In this document: piece by piece, positions 29,224 through 38,822 of the stretch
Numbering within the stretch: the first letter of the stretch is position 1
Layout: every line of letters begins with the position of its first letter
Assembly (NCBI RefSeq): GCF_030406045.1
Contig: NZ_CP128988.1
Coordinates: 779,438 to 843,437 of the forward strand
DNA from: Thiohalobacter sp. IOR34
Lineage (GTDB): Bacteria > Pseudomonadota > Gammaproteobacteria > Thiohalobacterales > Thiohalobacteraceae
Direction of reading: 5' to 3'
DNA length: 64,000 bases
Program-made: the position numbers and the translations under genes
The notes under the pieces: model-generated
Seen by the model: only the letters and a program-made list of their open reading frames with translations
What the model was told of the DNA's origin: nothing
Databases searched by the model: none

Positions 29224-29277
29224 CCCCCGCCGTGGCCGAACGCCGGCGGCTGCTATAGAATGCAGCCGATTCGAGCC

Positions 29278-29829
29278 ATGAGGAATGCCGCCATCCCGCC
29301 ATCTGTCATCATCCACCGTGCCGCCCTGCTGTGCACCCTGTTGCTCGCCTGGCAGGGGCCGCTGGTCGCCGGCGAGGACGGCCCGGAGTGGGGCAGCCCG
29401 GAGCCGCTGCCTGCCTGGCAGGAGCAGGCGCACAGCCTGCCTCCCTACCCCGACGCCGACAGGCTGCTGCGCCTGAAGTCGCAGCTTCCGGGCGCTGCCC
29501 TGGAGATGCTGGTCGATCCCGCCTCGATCGAGCCGGGCAAGGACGGCGTGGTGCGTTACACGCTGGTGCTGCGTTCCCCCAGCGGGGCCAGCAACGTCTT
29601 CTACGAGGGCATCCGCTGTGACGGCCGCCAGCTCAAGACCTATGCCTATGGCAGCAGCGGCAGCTGGCACCCCCTGTCCGATCCGCAGTGGCAAGCGCTC
29701 GGCGGCAACGGCAGCATGCGCTACCGACGTCTGCTGTTCTCCCATCTGTGCAACATCGACGGCAGCCTGCCGCAGCGCCGCGAGATCCTGCGGCGGCTGA
29801 GATACGGCGAGGCCGAACTCCTGTTGTAG
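29278..29829 (+). CDS. CNP1-like exported protein
   Basis: A 183-residue protein with a signal peptide (IIHRAALLCTLLLAWQGPLVAG) and a mature region resembling the CNP1-like family: WGSPEPLPAWQEQAHSLPPYPDADRLLRL..., VDPASIEPGKDGVVRYTLVLRSPSGASNVFYEGIRC and the C-terminal SHLCNIDG. Two cysteines (GIRCDG and HLCNID) may pair in the periplasm. Start 29278 is preferred over 29260 because TATAGAAT at 29254-29261 looks like the promoter -10. Function unknown. Confidence 0.78.
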   Translation: MRNAAIPPSVIIHRAALLCTLLLAWQGPLVAGEDGPEWGSPEPLPAWQEQAHSLPPYPDADRLLRLKSQLPGAALEMLVDPASIEPGKDGVVRYTLVLRSPSGASNVFYEGIRCDGRQLKTYAYGSSGSWHPLSDPQWQALGGNGSMRYRRLLFSHLCNIDGSLPQRREILRRLRYGEAELLL

Positions 29830-29878
29830 CGCCGGCTTGCCGCTGTCGAATGACCACGATCCCTGACCAGAGCCCATC

Positions 29879-31765
29879 ATGAGCAGTGACTACGATGCCT
29901 CTTCCATCGAGGTTCTGAGCGGCCTCGACCCGGTGCGCAAGCGCCCGGGGATGTACACTGACACCAGCCGACCCAATCACCTGGCCCAGGAGGTGATCGA
30001 CAACAGCGTCGACGAGGCCATCGCCGGCCACGCCAGGCTGATCGAGGTGACGCTGTACAAGGACGGTTCGCTCGAGGTGCGCGACGACGGCCGCGGCATG
30101 CCGGTCGACATCCACCCCGAGCAGGGGGTGCCGGGCGTGGAGGTGATCCTCACCCGGCTGCATGCCGGCGGCAAGTTCTCCAGCAAGAACTACCAGTTCT
30201 CCGGCGGCTTGCACGGCGTCGGCGTGTCGGTGGTCAATGCCCTGTCCCGTCACCTGGAACTCTGGGTGCGGCGCGGCGGCAAGGAATACAACATGGCCTT
30301 CGCCAACGGCGAGAAGGTCTCCGATCTGGAGGTCGTCGGCAGCGTCGGCCGCCAGAACACCGGTACCCGGTTGCGTTTCTGGCCGGACCCCAGGTATTTC
30401 GATTCGCCGAAGTTCTCCGTGCCGCGGCTGAAGCACGTGCTGCGCGCCAAGGCGGTACTCTGTCCCGGCCTGCGGGTGCGCTTCCACGACGAGGCCAGCG
30501 GCGAGCGTGTCGAATGGCTGTATCAGGCGGGCCTGCGCGACTACCTGCTGGAGGCACTGAACGGTGCCGAGACCCTGCCCGAACAGCCCTTCACCGGTGA
30601 CTTCAGCGGCAACCACGAGGCCGCCGAGTGGGCCGTGGTCTGGCTGCCGGAGGGCGGCGAGCCGGTCGCCGAGAGCTACGTCAACCTGATCCCCACTGCC
30701 CAGGGTGGCACCCACGTCAACGGCCTGCGCACCGGCCTGACCGAGGCGATCCGCGAGTTCTGCGAGTTCCGCAGCCTGCTGCCGCGCGGCGTGCGCATCA
30801 CCCCTGACGACGTCTGGGATCGCTGCAGCTACATCCTCTCGGTGAAGCTGGCCGACCCGCAGTTCAGCGGCCAGACCAAGGAACGGTTGTCGTCACGCGA
30901 ATGTGCGGCCTTCGTCTCCGGTGTGGTCAAGGATGCCTTCAGTCTGTGGCTCAACCAGCACACCGAGGCCGGCGAACGGATCGCGCTGCTGGCGATCCAG
31001 GCCGCACAGAGCCGCATGCGGGCCGGCAAGAAGGTGGTGCGCAAGAAGGTCACCAGCGGGCCGGCGCTGCCCGGCAAGCTGGCCGACTGCGCCTCCAGCG
31101 ATCCCAGGCGCACCGAGCTGTTTCTGGTCGAGGGCGATTCGGCCGGTGGTTCCGCCAAGCAGGCGCGGGACCGCGAGTTCCAGGCCATCATGCCACTGCG
31201 TGGCAAGATCCTGAACACCTGGGAGGTGGATTCCGCCGAGGTGCTGGCCTCGCAGGAGGTGCACGACATCAGCATCGCCATCGGCGTCGACCCCGGTTCC
31301 GCGCGTCTCGACGGCCTGCGCTACGGCAAGATCTGCATCCTCGCCGACGCGGATTCCGACGGCGCGCACATCGCCACCCTGCTGTGCGCCCTGTTCCTGC
31401 GTCACTTCCGGCCACTGGTCGAGGCCGGCCATGTCTATGTCGCCATGCCCCCGCTGTACCGGATCGACGTCGGCAAGCAGGTGTTCTATGCCCTGGACGA
31501 CGCCGAGAAGGAGGGTGTGCTGGACCGCATCGCCGCCGAGAAGATCCGCGGCAAGGTCAATGTGCAGCGCTTCAAGGGGCTTGGCGAGATGAATCCCATG
31601 CAGCTGCGTGAGACCACCATCAATCCCGACACCCGCCGCCTGGTGCAACTCACCCTCGAACCTGGCGACGCCACCGACCAGCTGATGGATATGCTGCTGG
31701 CCCGCAAGCGGGTCGCCGATCGCCGCGCCTGGCTGGAGAAAAACGGCGACCTGGCCGATATATGA
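29879..31765 (+). CDS. parE: DNA topoisomerase IV subunit B
   Basis: A 628-residue type IIA topoisomerase ATPase subunit used in chromosome decatenation. GHKL motifs: EVIDNSVDEAIAGHA, VRDDGRGMPVDIHP, GGLHGVGVSVVNALS; the TOPRIM part has TELFLVEGDSAGGSAKQARDREFQAIMPLRGKILN and ILADADSDGAHI. ParE rather than GyrB is supported by length and by the lack of the GyrB insertion. parC follows 3.4 kb downstream, with the PilZ gene and two repeat elements in between. Confidence 0.97.
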   Translation: MSSDYDASSIEVLSGLDPVRKRPGMYTDTSRPNHLAQEVIDNSVDEAIAGHARLIEVTLYKDGSLEVRDDGRGMPVDIHPEQGVPGVEVILTRLHAGGKFSSKNYQFSGGLHGVGVSVVNALSRHLELWVRRGGKEYNMAFANGEKVSDLEVVGSVGRQNTGTRLRFWPDPRYFDSPKFSVPRLKHVLRAKAVLCPGLRVRFHDEASGERVEWLYQAGLRDYLLEALNGAETLPEQPFTGDFSGNHEAAEWAVVWLPEGGEPVAESYVNLIPTAQGGTHVNGLRTGLTEAIREFCEFRSLLPRGVRITPDDVWDRCSYILSVKLADPQFSGQTKERLSSRECAAFVSGVVKDAFSLWLNQHTEAGERIALLAIQAAQSRMRAGKKVVRKKVTSGPALPGKLADCASSDPRRTELFLVEGDSAGGSAKQARDREFQAIMPLRGKILNTWEVDSAEVLASQEVHDISIAIGVDPGSARLDGLRYGKICILADADSDGAHIATLLCALFLRHFRPLVEAGHVYVAMPPLYRIDVGKQVFYALDDAEKEGVLDRIAAEKIRGKVNVQRFKGLGEMNPMQLRETTINPDTRRLVQLTLEPGDATDQLMDMLLARKRVADRRAWLEKNGDLADI

Positions 31766-31866
31766 TCGATGCCCTTGCACGCCGAAGGGTATTTGCATGA
31801 TTAAAACTATATAAATCAGTCATATATCAACTTCTTGTCTGGACAGTGAGCTGGGGGTGCTGTCGT

Positions 31867-34368
31867 ATGGCGAAGATCCTGGTCAAGCATTACAAGAGCC
31901 TGAGTGTGGGGGCGCGGGAGAAGACGCTGGTCACCGAGCTGGTGACCGAGGATTCGGAGACCGGTCGCTTCCTGCGCAAGATGGAGGAGAAGCGCATCCG
32001 CCGTCCCTGCTTCGAGACCATCGACATGCGTGGCAAGGTGCCGGGCGAGTGCCAGCGCTATCTGCTCGATGACCGGGTCTTCTACCTCGACGACATCTCC
32101 TACGGCATCTATCAGCGCGGCGTCAATGAGAATGGCGGTGTCTTCACCGTCGGCACCTACGAGGCCATCGTCAACGGCCAGCACACCAACAAGGCGATCC
32201 GCGAGGCGGAGCTCAAGGCGCGCCAGGTCGAGTCGCCAGGAAGCGGCTACCCGGGGATGCGACGCAGCGCGCCGGGCGAGGACGGGACCGAGGAGGCCAC
32301 GGCCGAGGTGGCCAGCCGCCGCTTCAATCCGCAGCGGGTCAGTCTCGGCTATTTCCACAAGCGTCGCGCCGCGCGCCTCCAGTACGTCACCGAGCTGCGG
32401 GTGGAGGCGGAGGGACATGCCTTTTCCGGCAACAGCCGGGACATCTCGGTCACGGGTCTCCGCGCCCAGTTCAAGGGCGTGTTCGGCTTCCAGCCGGGAC
32501 AGCGTCTGCAGCTGAGTTTCCCCGCGCTCCAGGAACAGCACCCCGAGATCGGTCTGAGTGACCTGGCCTACGAGGTGGTCCGTTCCGAGCAAAAGGGTGC
32601 CGATCACCTGCTGTGTCTGCGGCTGATCGAGGCGCAGGCCCCTGCGTCCTTCTCGCCCTTCATCGCTGACCTGGTGGAACGCTTCAAGCGCAAGTACCGG
32701 CTGGATGCGGAGGATGATCTGCTGACGGTGGCCGCTGGCTGGTACGAGCGGATCCATGTGGCGAACAGTGGTCTGCTGCCGCTGTTTCTCGCCGGCACGC
32801 CCGAGGCGCCGCGGCTGCAGGCGGTGGGTAGCAGCGACGGCAATCGGCATCTGCTCGACTTCTTCCGCCGACCCAGGGGCGGGCACGATCTGTCGTCGCT
32901 GGCCCTGCCGCATCGCCTGGCGCCTTGTGCCCGCGGGCAGTCCGTGCTGATCGCCCTGTACCGGGAGAAGGAGACGGACGGCCTGCGTGTCCATTCGGCG
33001 GCCGATTGCGAGTTCGAGCGCGCGGAGGACTTCATCCGCTTCCTGCGCCTGACGCTGACCCACGCCGGTTGTCGCATTCTCAAGCTGATGCCCGGCACCC
33101 TGCCGTTCCGCGCGCCGGATCCGCGCTACCTCGATCTGGTCACCGAACGCCTGCGGGAACATGCCGAGGACGAGGCCCAGGCCCTGCAGGCGCGCATCCA
33201 GGCGCTCAATGCCCTGGTGCTGGCCGTCGACGTCACCGATCAGGTGCAGGCCATGATTCCCGCCACGGTGGAGGACAGCGATCTGCAGCAGGGCTTGCAC
33301 TGCTGGGTCGGGCACGAGCGGCGCCTGCTGCCGGGGCTCGAGGCCAGCGAGTCGGTCGATGCCGCGCTGCTGGAGCCCGAGCTGGTTCCCCTGGCCTATG
33401 TCGAACAGCGGCGCGAAGGGCGTTATCTGGCAGAGACGGCGGTCGAGGTGATCGTCGACGGCAGCCGCCACAAGGCCAGCACCCGGGACATCTCGACCCG
33501 TGGCCTCGCCATCCGCCTGGACAAGGCGCTGCCTCTCAAGGCTGGCAGCGAGATCAAGGTGGCGCTGGTCAGTCTGCAGAAGAAGCGCCCCAGCCTCAAC
33601 CTGATGGCGGTGCCCTACCGGGCCGTGGGTCTGGAGCGGGGCCGGCCGGTGATCCTGCGCCTGGAACGCATCCGCAACCGGGACGAGAAGAAGATCGACG
33701 ACTTCTTCGTCGAGGTGATCACCAAGAACAAGAGCAAGCTGACGCTGGACATGCGCGATACCCTGAATGCGGCCCAGGCGCGCTGTTTCGAGCGGATCAT
33801 GGTCTGCAACCTGCCGGTCATTCCCTTCTATATCGTCCGCGAAGAGGAGGGGGGCGGTTGCCTGCATCGGGTGGCGCTGCCCGAGGCATCGTCGCCGCTG
33901 GCCGAGTTCTTCCGTTTGCCGGACGGCAGCCACGACTTCAGCTGGCTGTCGGACTCGAGGCTGATCCTCGCCCTCTATCAGCAGATCGGCAAGATGGCAC
34001 GCCAGGCCCAGGCAGAGCATGCCCGTCCGCCGCATGTCGAACTGGAGGTCTACTGTTACAAGGCGGTCGACCCACAGAGCGGTGAATGCCGGCTGCATAC
34101 CGCCACCGAGCTGGATTTCGATTCCGAGGGTGAGCGCGAGCTGTTCCTGGTCGAGGCCGCGGCCTCGGGTGAATTCCGCTTCCTCAAGCTGCTGCTCAGC
34201 TACAGCGAGGAACTGAACCGGGTCGAGCTGGACAACAGCCTGGAACCGATCCGCAGCCAGTCTCGCCATCGGGTGGCACGGCTGCAGGAACAGCTGCTGT
34301 CCATCGTCGGCTGCGGTGAACTGATCGACGTCAGCGACCAGTTGCTTGCCCGCCGCGCTCTCGGCTAG
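31867..34368 (+). CDS. Tandem PilZ protein with duplicated unknown domain
   Basis: An 833-residue protein, no signal peptide or membrane helix. Residues 1-150 are unique (MAKILVKHYKSLSVGAREK...). Two PilZ domains follow, with c-di-GMP signatures RRAAR 166-170 plus DISVTG 192-197 and RREGR 515-519 plus DISTRG 541-546. Behind each PilZ lies a second matching region: ERIHVAN 294-300 and ERIMVCN 642-648, FFRRPRGGHDLS 332-343 and FFRLPDGSHDFS 681-692, VDVTDQV and IDVSDQL near the ends. The offset is about 349 residues throughout, so the whole PilZ-plus-X unit is duplicated. It probably binds two or more c-di-GMP; output unknown. An AT-rich leader (31793-31830) precedes it. The stop codon coincides with the start of element copy B. 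Confidence 0.85.
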   Translation: MAKILVKHYKSLSVGAREKTLVTELVTEDSETGRFLRKMEEKRIRRPCFETIDMRGKVPGECQRYLLDDRVFYLDDISYGIYQRGVNENGGVFTVGTYEAIVNGQHTNKAIREAELKARQVESPGSGYPGMRRSAPGEDGTEEATAEVASRRFNPQRVSLGYFHKRRAARLQYVTELRVEAEGHAFSGNSRDISVTGLRAQFKGVFGFQPGQRLQLSFPALQEQHPEIGLSDLAYEVVRSEQKGADHLLCLRLIEAQAPASFSPFIADLVERFKRKYRLDAEDDLLTVAAGWYERIHVANSGLLPLFLAGTPEAPRLQAVGSSDGNRHLLDFFRRPRGGHDLSSLALPHRLAPCARGQSVLIALYREKETDGLRVHSAADCEFERAEDFIRFLRLTLTHAGCRILKLMPGTLPFRAPDPRYLDLVTERLREHAEDEAQALQARIQALNALVLAVDVTDQVQAMIPATVEDSDLQQGLHCWVGHERRLLPGLEASESVDAALLEPELVPLAYVEQRREGRYLAETAVEVIVDGSRHKASTRDISTRGLAIRLDKALPLKAGSEIKVALVSLQKKRPSLNLMAVPYRAVGLERGRPVILRLERIRNRDEKKIDDFFVEVITKNKSKLTLDMRDTLNAAQARCFERIMVCNLPVIPFYIVREEEGGGCLHRVALPEASSPLAEFFRLPDGSHDFSWLSDSRLILALYQQIGKMARQAQAEHARPPHVELEVYCYKAVDPQSGECRLHTATELDFDSEGERELFLVEAAASGEFRFLKLLLSYSEELNRVELDNSLEPIRSQSRHRVARLQEQLLSIVGCGELIDVSDQLLARRALG

Positions 34369-34677
34369 CCCGGATATTGCACCAAGGGGGCCGGCATGAA
34401 TGGGGTTCGAGCTGTAATCCAAAGATGCCATGGCCATCAAAGGCCCTCCGGGCGGGTTACCGTTTGCGCCTCGATCGCGGCCTGGAGACCGCTCCTACGG
34501 CAACACATTGTGCCGCCATGCCCCGTAGGAGCGGCCTCCAGGCCGCGATTGGGGGGATCCACGGCGGGCAATGCCCGGAGTCGACCGAACAGGCACAAAG
34601 CCGGGTTACGAGTTCCCGACCCATTTGCCAGCCTGCATGCCGATCATGCGGACCGGCTTGGTGCAATATCCGGGCTA
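34366..34677. mobile_element. MITE-like element, copy B (312 bp)
   Basis: Perfect 21-base terminal inverted repeats: TAGCCCGGATATTGCACCAA at 34366 and its reverse complement ending at 34677; imperfect homology extends about 50 bases inward. TA is at both outer edges. The interior has one REP pair and the CGAACAGGCACAAAGCCGGG segment also seen in copy A. No coding capacity. The first three bases are the stop codon of the PilZ gene. Together with the next element it fills the 759-base gap to parC. Confidence 0.85.
34474..34549. repeat. REP inverted pair inside element copy B
   Basis: ATCGCGGCCTGGAGACCGCT (left) and AGGAGCGGCCTCCAGGCCGC (right). The spacer CGGCAACACATTGTGCCGCCATG is itself partly palindromic. 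Confidence 0.85.
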
Positions 34678-34752
34678 GGCGGTAGTAGCCTGCCGCCCGC
34701 CGGCCGGGGCCCCGCTCCTTCCTGTTCGCCGTCGCCGGGCTTTGCGGTAAAG

Positions 34753-35039
34753 TATTAACCCGGCAAGGGTCTACATTGCATTCAGCCACAGCCAGCGCTC
34801 CCACAGCAAGGCGGACAGGCGCCGCCGCAGTCATTCTGCGGCCAGCCTGGCCAACGCAGCTGTGGGAGCGCTGGCTGTGGCCCAACTTTATTTACTCTTC
34901 GAGAGCTTGGGCGCTTTGGATTCGCGCCGGCTCGGTGTTGCGGCGCTTGCCAAGGGAATGGCCCTTGCCTGCGCACCGCGCCTTGATCCGACACGAATCC
35001 AAAGCGCTGAATATAATGTAGACCCTTGCCGGGTTAATA
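34753..35039. mobile_element. MITE-like element with TATTAACCCGGCAAGGGT ends (287 bp)
   Basis: Perfect 25-base terminal inverted repeats at 34753-34777 and 35015-35039. Inside are two further inverted repeats: a perfect 23-base pair at 34785-34807 / 34859-34881 (GCCACAGCCAGCGCTCCCAC...) and a 14-base pair GCGCTTTGGATTCG at 34911-34924 / 34994-35007. No coding capacity. A perfect TATAAT at 35012-35017 overlaps the inner edge of the right end and points towards parC, whose start is 90 bases beyond the element, so the element may supply a parC promoter. Confidence 0.85.
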
Positions 35040-35127
35040 GGCGCCGGCAGCTCGCGGCCAGTCCGCCGCGCGCCCCTTCCACCCTTGCAGCACGCGGGCC
35101 CGGTTGCGGTCCGCAGGATGAATCTGG

Positions 35128-37374
35128 ATGCGCAACGACAGCATGAACTACGAGGGCATCGAGCAGTTGCCCCTCAAGGCCTTCACCGAGAAGGCCTACC
35201 TGGATTATTCGATGTACGTCATCCTCGACCGCGCCCTGCCGCATGTCGGGGACGGACTCAAGCCGGTGCAGCGGCGCATCGTCTACGCCATGTCCGAGCT
35301 GGGCCTCTCGGCCAGCGCCAAATTCAAGAAATCGGCACGCACCGTGGGTGACGTGCTGGGCAAGTTTCATCCCCACGGTGATTCCGCCTGCTACGAGGCG
35401 ATGGTGCTCATGGCCCAGCCCTTCGCCTACCGTTATCCGCTGATCGAGGGCCAGGGCAACTGGGGCTCGCCGGACGATCCCAAGTCCTTCGCCGCCATGC
35501 GCTACACCGAGGCGCGGCTGGCGCCCTACGCCGAGGTGCTGCTCGCCGAGCTGGGCCAGGGCACGGTCGACTGGACGCCGAATTTCGACGGCACCCTGGA
35601 GGAACCGACCCTGCTGCCGGCGCGCCTGCCCAACCTGCTGCTGAACGGTGCCACGGGCATCGCCGTCGGCATGGCCACCGACATTCCGCCGCACAATCTG
35701 CGTGAGGTGGCCAGCGCCGTTGTTCGCCTGCTGGAGCAGCCGAAGGCGACGGTGGCCGAGCTCTGCGAGCATGTCCTGGGGCCGGATTTCCCCACCGAGG
35801 CGGAGATCATCACGCCGCGCGAGGAGATCCTCAAGGCCTATGAGACCGGCGGCGGCTCGGTGCGCATGCGCGCCCGCTGGGAGCTGGAACAGGGCGACAT
35901 CGTGATCACCGCGTTGCCCTATCAGGTGCCGGGCAGCCGGGTGCTGGAGCAGATCGCCCAGCAGATGCACGCCAAGAAGCTGCCGATGGTCGAGGACCTG
36001 CGTGACGAGTCCGACCATGAGAACCCCACGCGGCTGGTGATCGTGCCGCGTTCCAACCGGGTCGATGTCGAGGCGCTGATGTCACATCTGTTCGCCACCA
36101 CCGATCTGGAGCGCAGCTACCGCATCAATCTCAACCTGATCGGCATCGACGGCCGGCCGCAGGTCAAGGACCTGCGCCAGATCCTCAGCGAGTGGTTGCA
36201 GTTCCGTACCGCCACCGTGCGCCGCCGCCTGCAGTACCGGCTGGAGAAGGTGGAAGCGCGGCTGCATCTGCTGGAAGGGCTGCTGGTGGCCTTCCTCAAT
36301 CTCGACGAGGTGATTGCCATCATCCGCAGCGAGGATCAGCCGAAGCCGGTGTTGATGCAGCGTTTCGAGCTGAGCGAGGCCCAGGCCGACTACATCCTCG
36401 ATACCAAGTTGCGGCAACTGGCGCGGCTGGAGGAGATGAAGATTCGTGCCGAGCAGCAGGATCTGGCCCGGGAACGTGACGAGCTGCAGAAGCTGCTCGG
36501 TTCGGCGCGCCGGCTGAAGACCCTGATCCGCAAGGAGATCGTCGCCGATGCCGAACGCTATGGGGATGAACGGCGCTCGCCCATCGTCGAGCGTGAGGCG
36601 GCCCGGGCCCTGGACGAGACGGCGCTGTTGCCCAGCGAGCCGATCACCGTGGTGCTCTCGGAGAAGGGCTGGGTGCGCGCCGCCAAGGGCCACGAGGTGG
36701 ACGCCGCGGCCCTGGCCTACAAGTCCGGCGACAGCTATCTGGCCAGCGCCACGGGGCGCAGCAACCAGCTGGTGGTGTTCATCGATTCGACCGGGCGCAG
36801 TTATTCGCTGCCGGCCCACGGCCTGCCCTCGGCGCGTGGTCATGGCGAACCGCTGACCGGACGCCTGAGCCCGCCGGACGGGGCCAGTTTCGTCGGCGTG
36901 ATGCTCGGCGACCCGGAGGACCTCTACCTGATCGCCAGCGACGCCGGTTACGGCTTCGTCGCCCGGCTCGGCGACCTCTATGCCAAGAACAAGGGCGGCA
37001 AGGCGCTGCTCAATCTGCCGGCCGGAGCCCGGGTGCTGCCCCCGCGGCGGGTGGCAGACTACCCGGGCGACTGGCTGGCGGCCGCCAACAACAGCGGTCA
37101 GCTGCTGGTGTTCCCGGTTCGCGAGCTGCCGCAGATGGCTCGCGGCAAGGGCAACAAGTTCATCGGCATCCCGCCGAAGAAGGTGGCCGCCCGCGAGGAA
37201 TTCGTGGTCGGCGTGGCGGTGGTGCCCGAGGGCGGGCAGCTGCTGGTACAGGCCGGCAAGCGTCACCTGCGCCTGAAACGCAGCGAGCTGGAAGACTATC
37301 TGGGGGAACGCGGCCGGCGTGGTCGCAAGTTGCCGCGTGGTTTCCAGAAGGTCACGGCGCTGGAGCCGGCATGA
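35128..37374 (+). CDS. parC: DNA topoisomerase IV subunit A
   Basis: A 748-residue DNA breakage-reunion subunit. [32 protein letters not shown] and [16 protein letters not shown] contain the quinolone-determining region; the catalytic tyrosine is in [18 protein letters not shown]. The C-terminal part (about 490-740) is the beta-pinwheel with blades such as [18 protein letters not shown] and [22 protein letters not shown]. Serine at the usual resistance position (HGDSACYE) is the wild-type residue. Upstream DNA is entirely repeat elements. Confidence 0.97.
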   Translation: MRNDSMNYEGIEQLPLKAFTEKAYLDYSMYVILDRALPHVGDGLKPVQRRIVYAMSELGLSASAKFKKSARTVGDVLGKFHPHGDSACYEAMVLMAQPFAYRYPLIEGQGNWGSPDDPKSFAAMRYTEARLAPYAEVLLAELGQGTVDWTPNFDGTLEEPTLLPARLPNLLLNGATGIAVGMATDIPPHNLREVASAVVRLLEQPKATVAELCEHVLGPDFPTEAEIITPREEILKAYETGGGSVRMRARWELEQGDIVITALPYQVPGSRVLEQIAQQMHAKKLPMVEDLRDESDHENPTRLVIVPRSNRVDVEALMSHLFATTDLERSYRINLNLIGIDGRPQVKDLRQILSEWLQFRTATVRRRLQYRLEKVEARLHLLEGLLVAFLNLDEVIAIIRSEDQPKPVLMQRFELSEAQADYILDTKLRQLARLEEMKIRAEQQDLARERDELQKLLGSARRLKTLIRKEIVADAERYGDERRSPIVEREAARALDETALLPSEPITVVLSEKGWVRAAKGHEVDAAALAYKSGDSYLASATGRSNQLVVFIDSTGRSYSLPAHGLPSARGHGEPLTGRLSPPDGASFVGVMLGDPEDLYLIASDAGYGFVARLGDLYAKNKGGKALLNLPAGARVLPPRRVADYPGDWLAAANNSGQLLVFPVRELPQMARGKGNKFIGIPPKKVAAREEFVVGVAVVPEGGQLLVQAGKRHLRLKRSELEDYLGERGRRGRKLPRGFQKVTALEPA

Positions 37375-37388
37375 GGGGGGGGCGACTG

Positions 37389-37610
37389 ATGAAGAAATAC
37401 GGTATCCGCGGCTGGCTGCCGGAGGACGATCCCATGCGTGCCGCGCACCTGCTCGGCGAGCACTGGGAATGGGTGCGCTGGTACCGCGACGAGGCGGAGC
37501 GCGATCTGGCCTATGAGGCGATGATGCGTCATTTCGAGTTTCACCGGCCCGGTGACCGTCCCAGCCAGGTGCTGGAGAAGATCGAGGCCGAGGTCGAAGA
37601 GGGGGGGTGA
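37389..37610 (+). CDS. Small hypothetical protein
   Basis: A 73-residue protein (MKKYGIRGWLPEDDPMRAAHLLGEHWEWVRWYRDEAERDLAYEAMM...) rich in acidic and aromatic residues, with no membrane segment or known motif. It starts 14 bases after parC; an alternative ATG at 37371 would overlap the parC stop. The ordered composition and tight coupling to parC suggest a real gene, but I do not recognise a family. Confidence 0.55.
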   Translation: MKKYGIRGWLPEDDPMRAAHLLGEHWEWVRWYRDEAERDLAYEAMMRHFEFHRPGDRPSQVLEKIEAEVEEGG

Positions 37611-37614
37611 GGGG

Positions 37615-37676
37615 GAATCCAGAATCCAGAATCCAGAATCCAGAATCCAGTGTAGGAGCGATCGCCAGGTCGCGAT
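37615..37676. repeat. Five GAATCCA heptamers followed by one REP half-unit
   Basis: Five exact tandem copies of GAATCCA at 37615-37649, starting five bases after the small gene stop, then a single unpaired REP unit (GTAGGAGCGATCGCCAGGTC...) at 37652-37676. The same heptamer family forms the 28-copy array at 51278. Confidence 0.9.
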
Positions 37677-37730
37677 GCGGCAGGCACCGCCGCTTCCGGC
37701 TCCTGCCCTCCGGGCTGCTGTCGGGCGGCT

Positions 37731-38816
37731 TCACTCGGCGGCGGGGGGTGTCGGTTCGCTGCTCTGCTGTTCCTGCAGCTGCTCCAGTTTGTGGATCACC
37801 CGCTCTACCCGTTCCAGCAGGCCCCGGGCCTCGGCATCCTCGGGATCGAGGCTGAGGATCTCCTGCCAGCGCGCCCGCGCCCTCAGGTAGTCCTGCTTGC
37901 TGTACAGTTCGCTGGCCTGCTGGCGCAGCGCGCCGATCCGTGCGGCGATGGCGTTGTCGATGGCCGCCTTCAGGTCGAGCAGGGCAGCCGTCTCCCCGTC
38001 CCTGGCGATCAGTTGTTCGACCAGGCGCCGGGCCTGCGGCAGGTCGCCCTGGCGCAGGGCCAGGCGCAGCTGCAGGCGCAAGCGGCGCGTCTCATCGGCG
38101 TTGTCTGCTGCGGCTGTGGCGGCTGCCGGTCGTGCAGCGGCAGGCCTGGGCTTGCGTCGGGCGGCCAGCTTGCGCCGCTGGGCGGCGACGAAGTCAGTGC
38201 CGCGGATTGCCTCCGCCTGGCGGATGCAGGCCTCGGCAATCGCCAGCTGCGAAGTCGCCAGTGCGCTCTCCGCGCACTGCCTGTGTTTCAGTGACAACGC
38301 CTCCAGTTCCCAGCGGATCCAGCGCAGCCGCCACTGCCTGGCGGTCTCTCCGGCTGCGGCGCCGCTCCTGGCCTGCAGCAGACGCCGCTGATCCAGCAGA
38401 TAGCGGCTGCGTGCCAGATCCTGTTCCCAGTCCAGGCGTTTCAGGGTCGCCAGGCGGCGGGCCTCCAGATCATCGTGCAGGCTCTGCAGCCGTGGCGAGG
38501 GGGCCAGGGTCAGGGCGCGTTCCAACAGCTGCACGGCCGCCAGCAGCCGGTCGCGGCGTTCCTCGCGATGTGCCAGGGTGATGGCCGTCTCCTCGAATTC
38601 CTTGCGGTAGCTGCGCAGGTCTCGCTCCAGGCGGGCGCGTTGCGGGTCGTCGGCAGCGATCCCGGCCAGGCGTGACTGCGCCTCTCGGTAGGCCATGGCG
38701 GCCTGTTCCAGGGACTCGGGCAGGGCCGGGCTGCGCTGCGGCAGGCCAGTACAGCCGGCGAGTGTGCCGAGCAGCAACAGGAAAGGTAGCAGGTGCAACA
38801 GGCGGGTGAGGGGCAT
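37731..38816 (-). CDS. Lipoprotein with coiled coil and TPR-like C-terminus
   Basis: A 361-residue lipoprotein: signal LLHLLPFLLLLGTLAGC with a lipobox LAGC. The body is almost entirely charged helix with coiled-coil character (ERDLRSYRKEFEETAITLAHREERRDRLLAAVQLLERAL...) and an Ala-Arg-rich linker (about 225-245). The C-terminal region (QASELYSKQDYLRARARWQEILSLDPEDAEA) is a TPR unit. It lies 6 bases behind the cyclase gene on the same strand, so both are one operon; it may be the envelope partner of that sensor. Family not identified. Confidence 0.75.
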   Translation of the reverse strand: MPLTRLLHLLPFLLLLGTLAGCTGLPQRSPALPESLEQAAMAYREAQSRLAGIAADDPQRARLERDLRSYRKEFEETAITLAHREERRDRLLAAVQLLERALTLAPSPRLQSLHDDLEARRLATLKRLDWEQDLARSRYLLDQRRLLQARSGAAAGETARQWRLRWIRWELEALSLKHRQCAESALATSQLAIAEACIRQAEAIRGTDFVAAQRRKLAARRKPRPAAARPAAATAAADNADETRRLRLQLRLALRQGDLPQARRLVEQLIARDGETAALLDLKAAIDNAIAARIGALRQQASELYSKQDYLRARARWQEILSLDPEDAEARGLLERVERVIHKLEQLQEQQSSEPTPPAAE

Positions 38817-38822
38817 GCTGCT

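Noticed and set aside
31816..34440. 874-residue open frame antisense to the PilZ gene
   Set aside because: A shadow frame typical of high-GC DNA; rich in Gln, His, Arg and Leu with no domain, whereas the sense frame has clear PilZ motifs.
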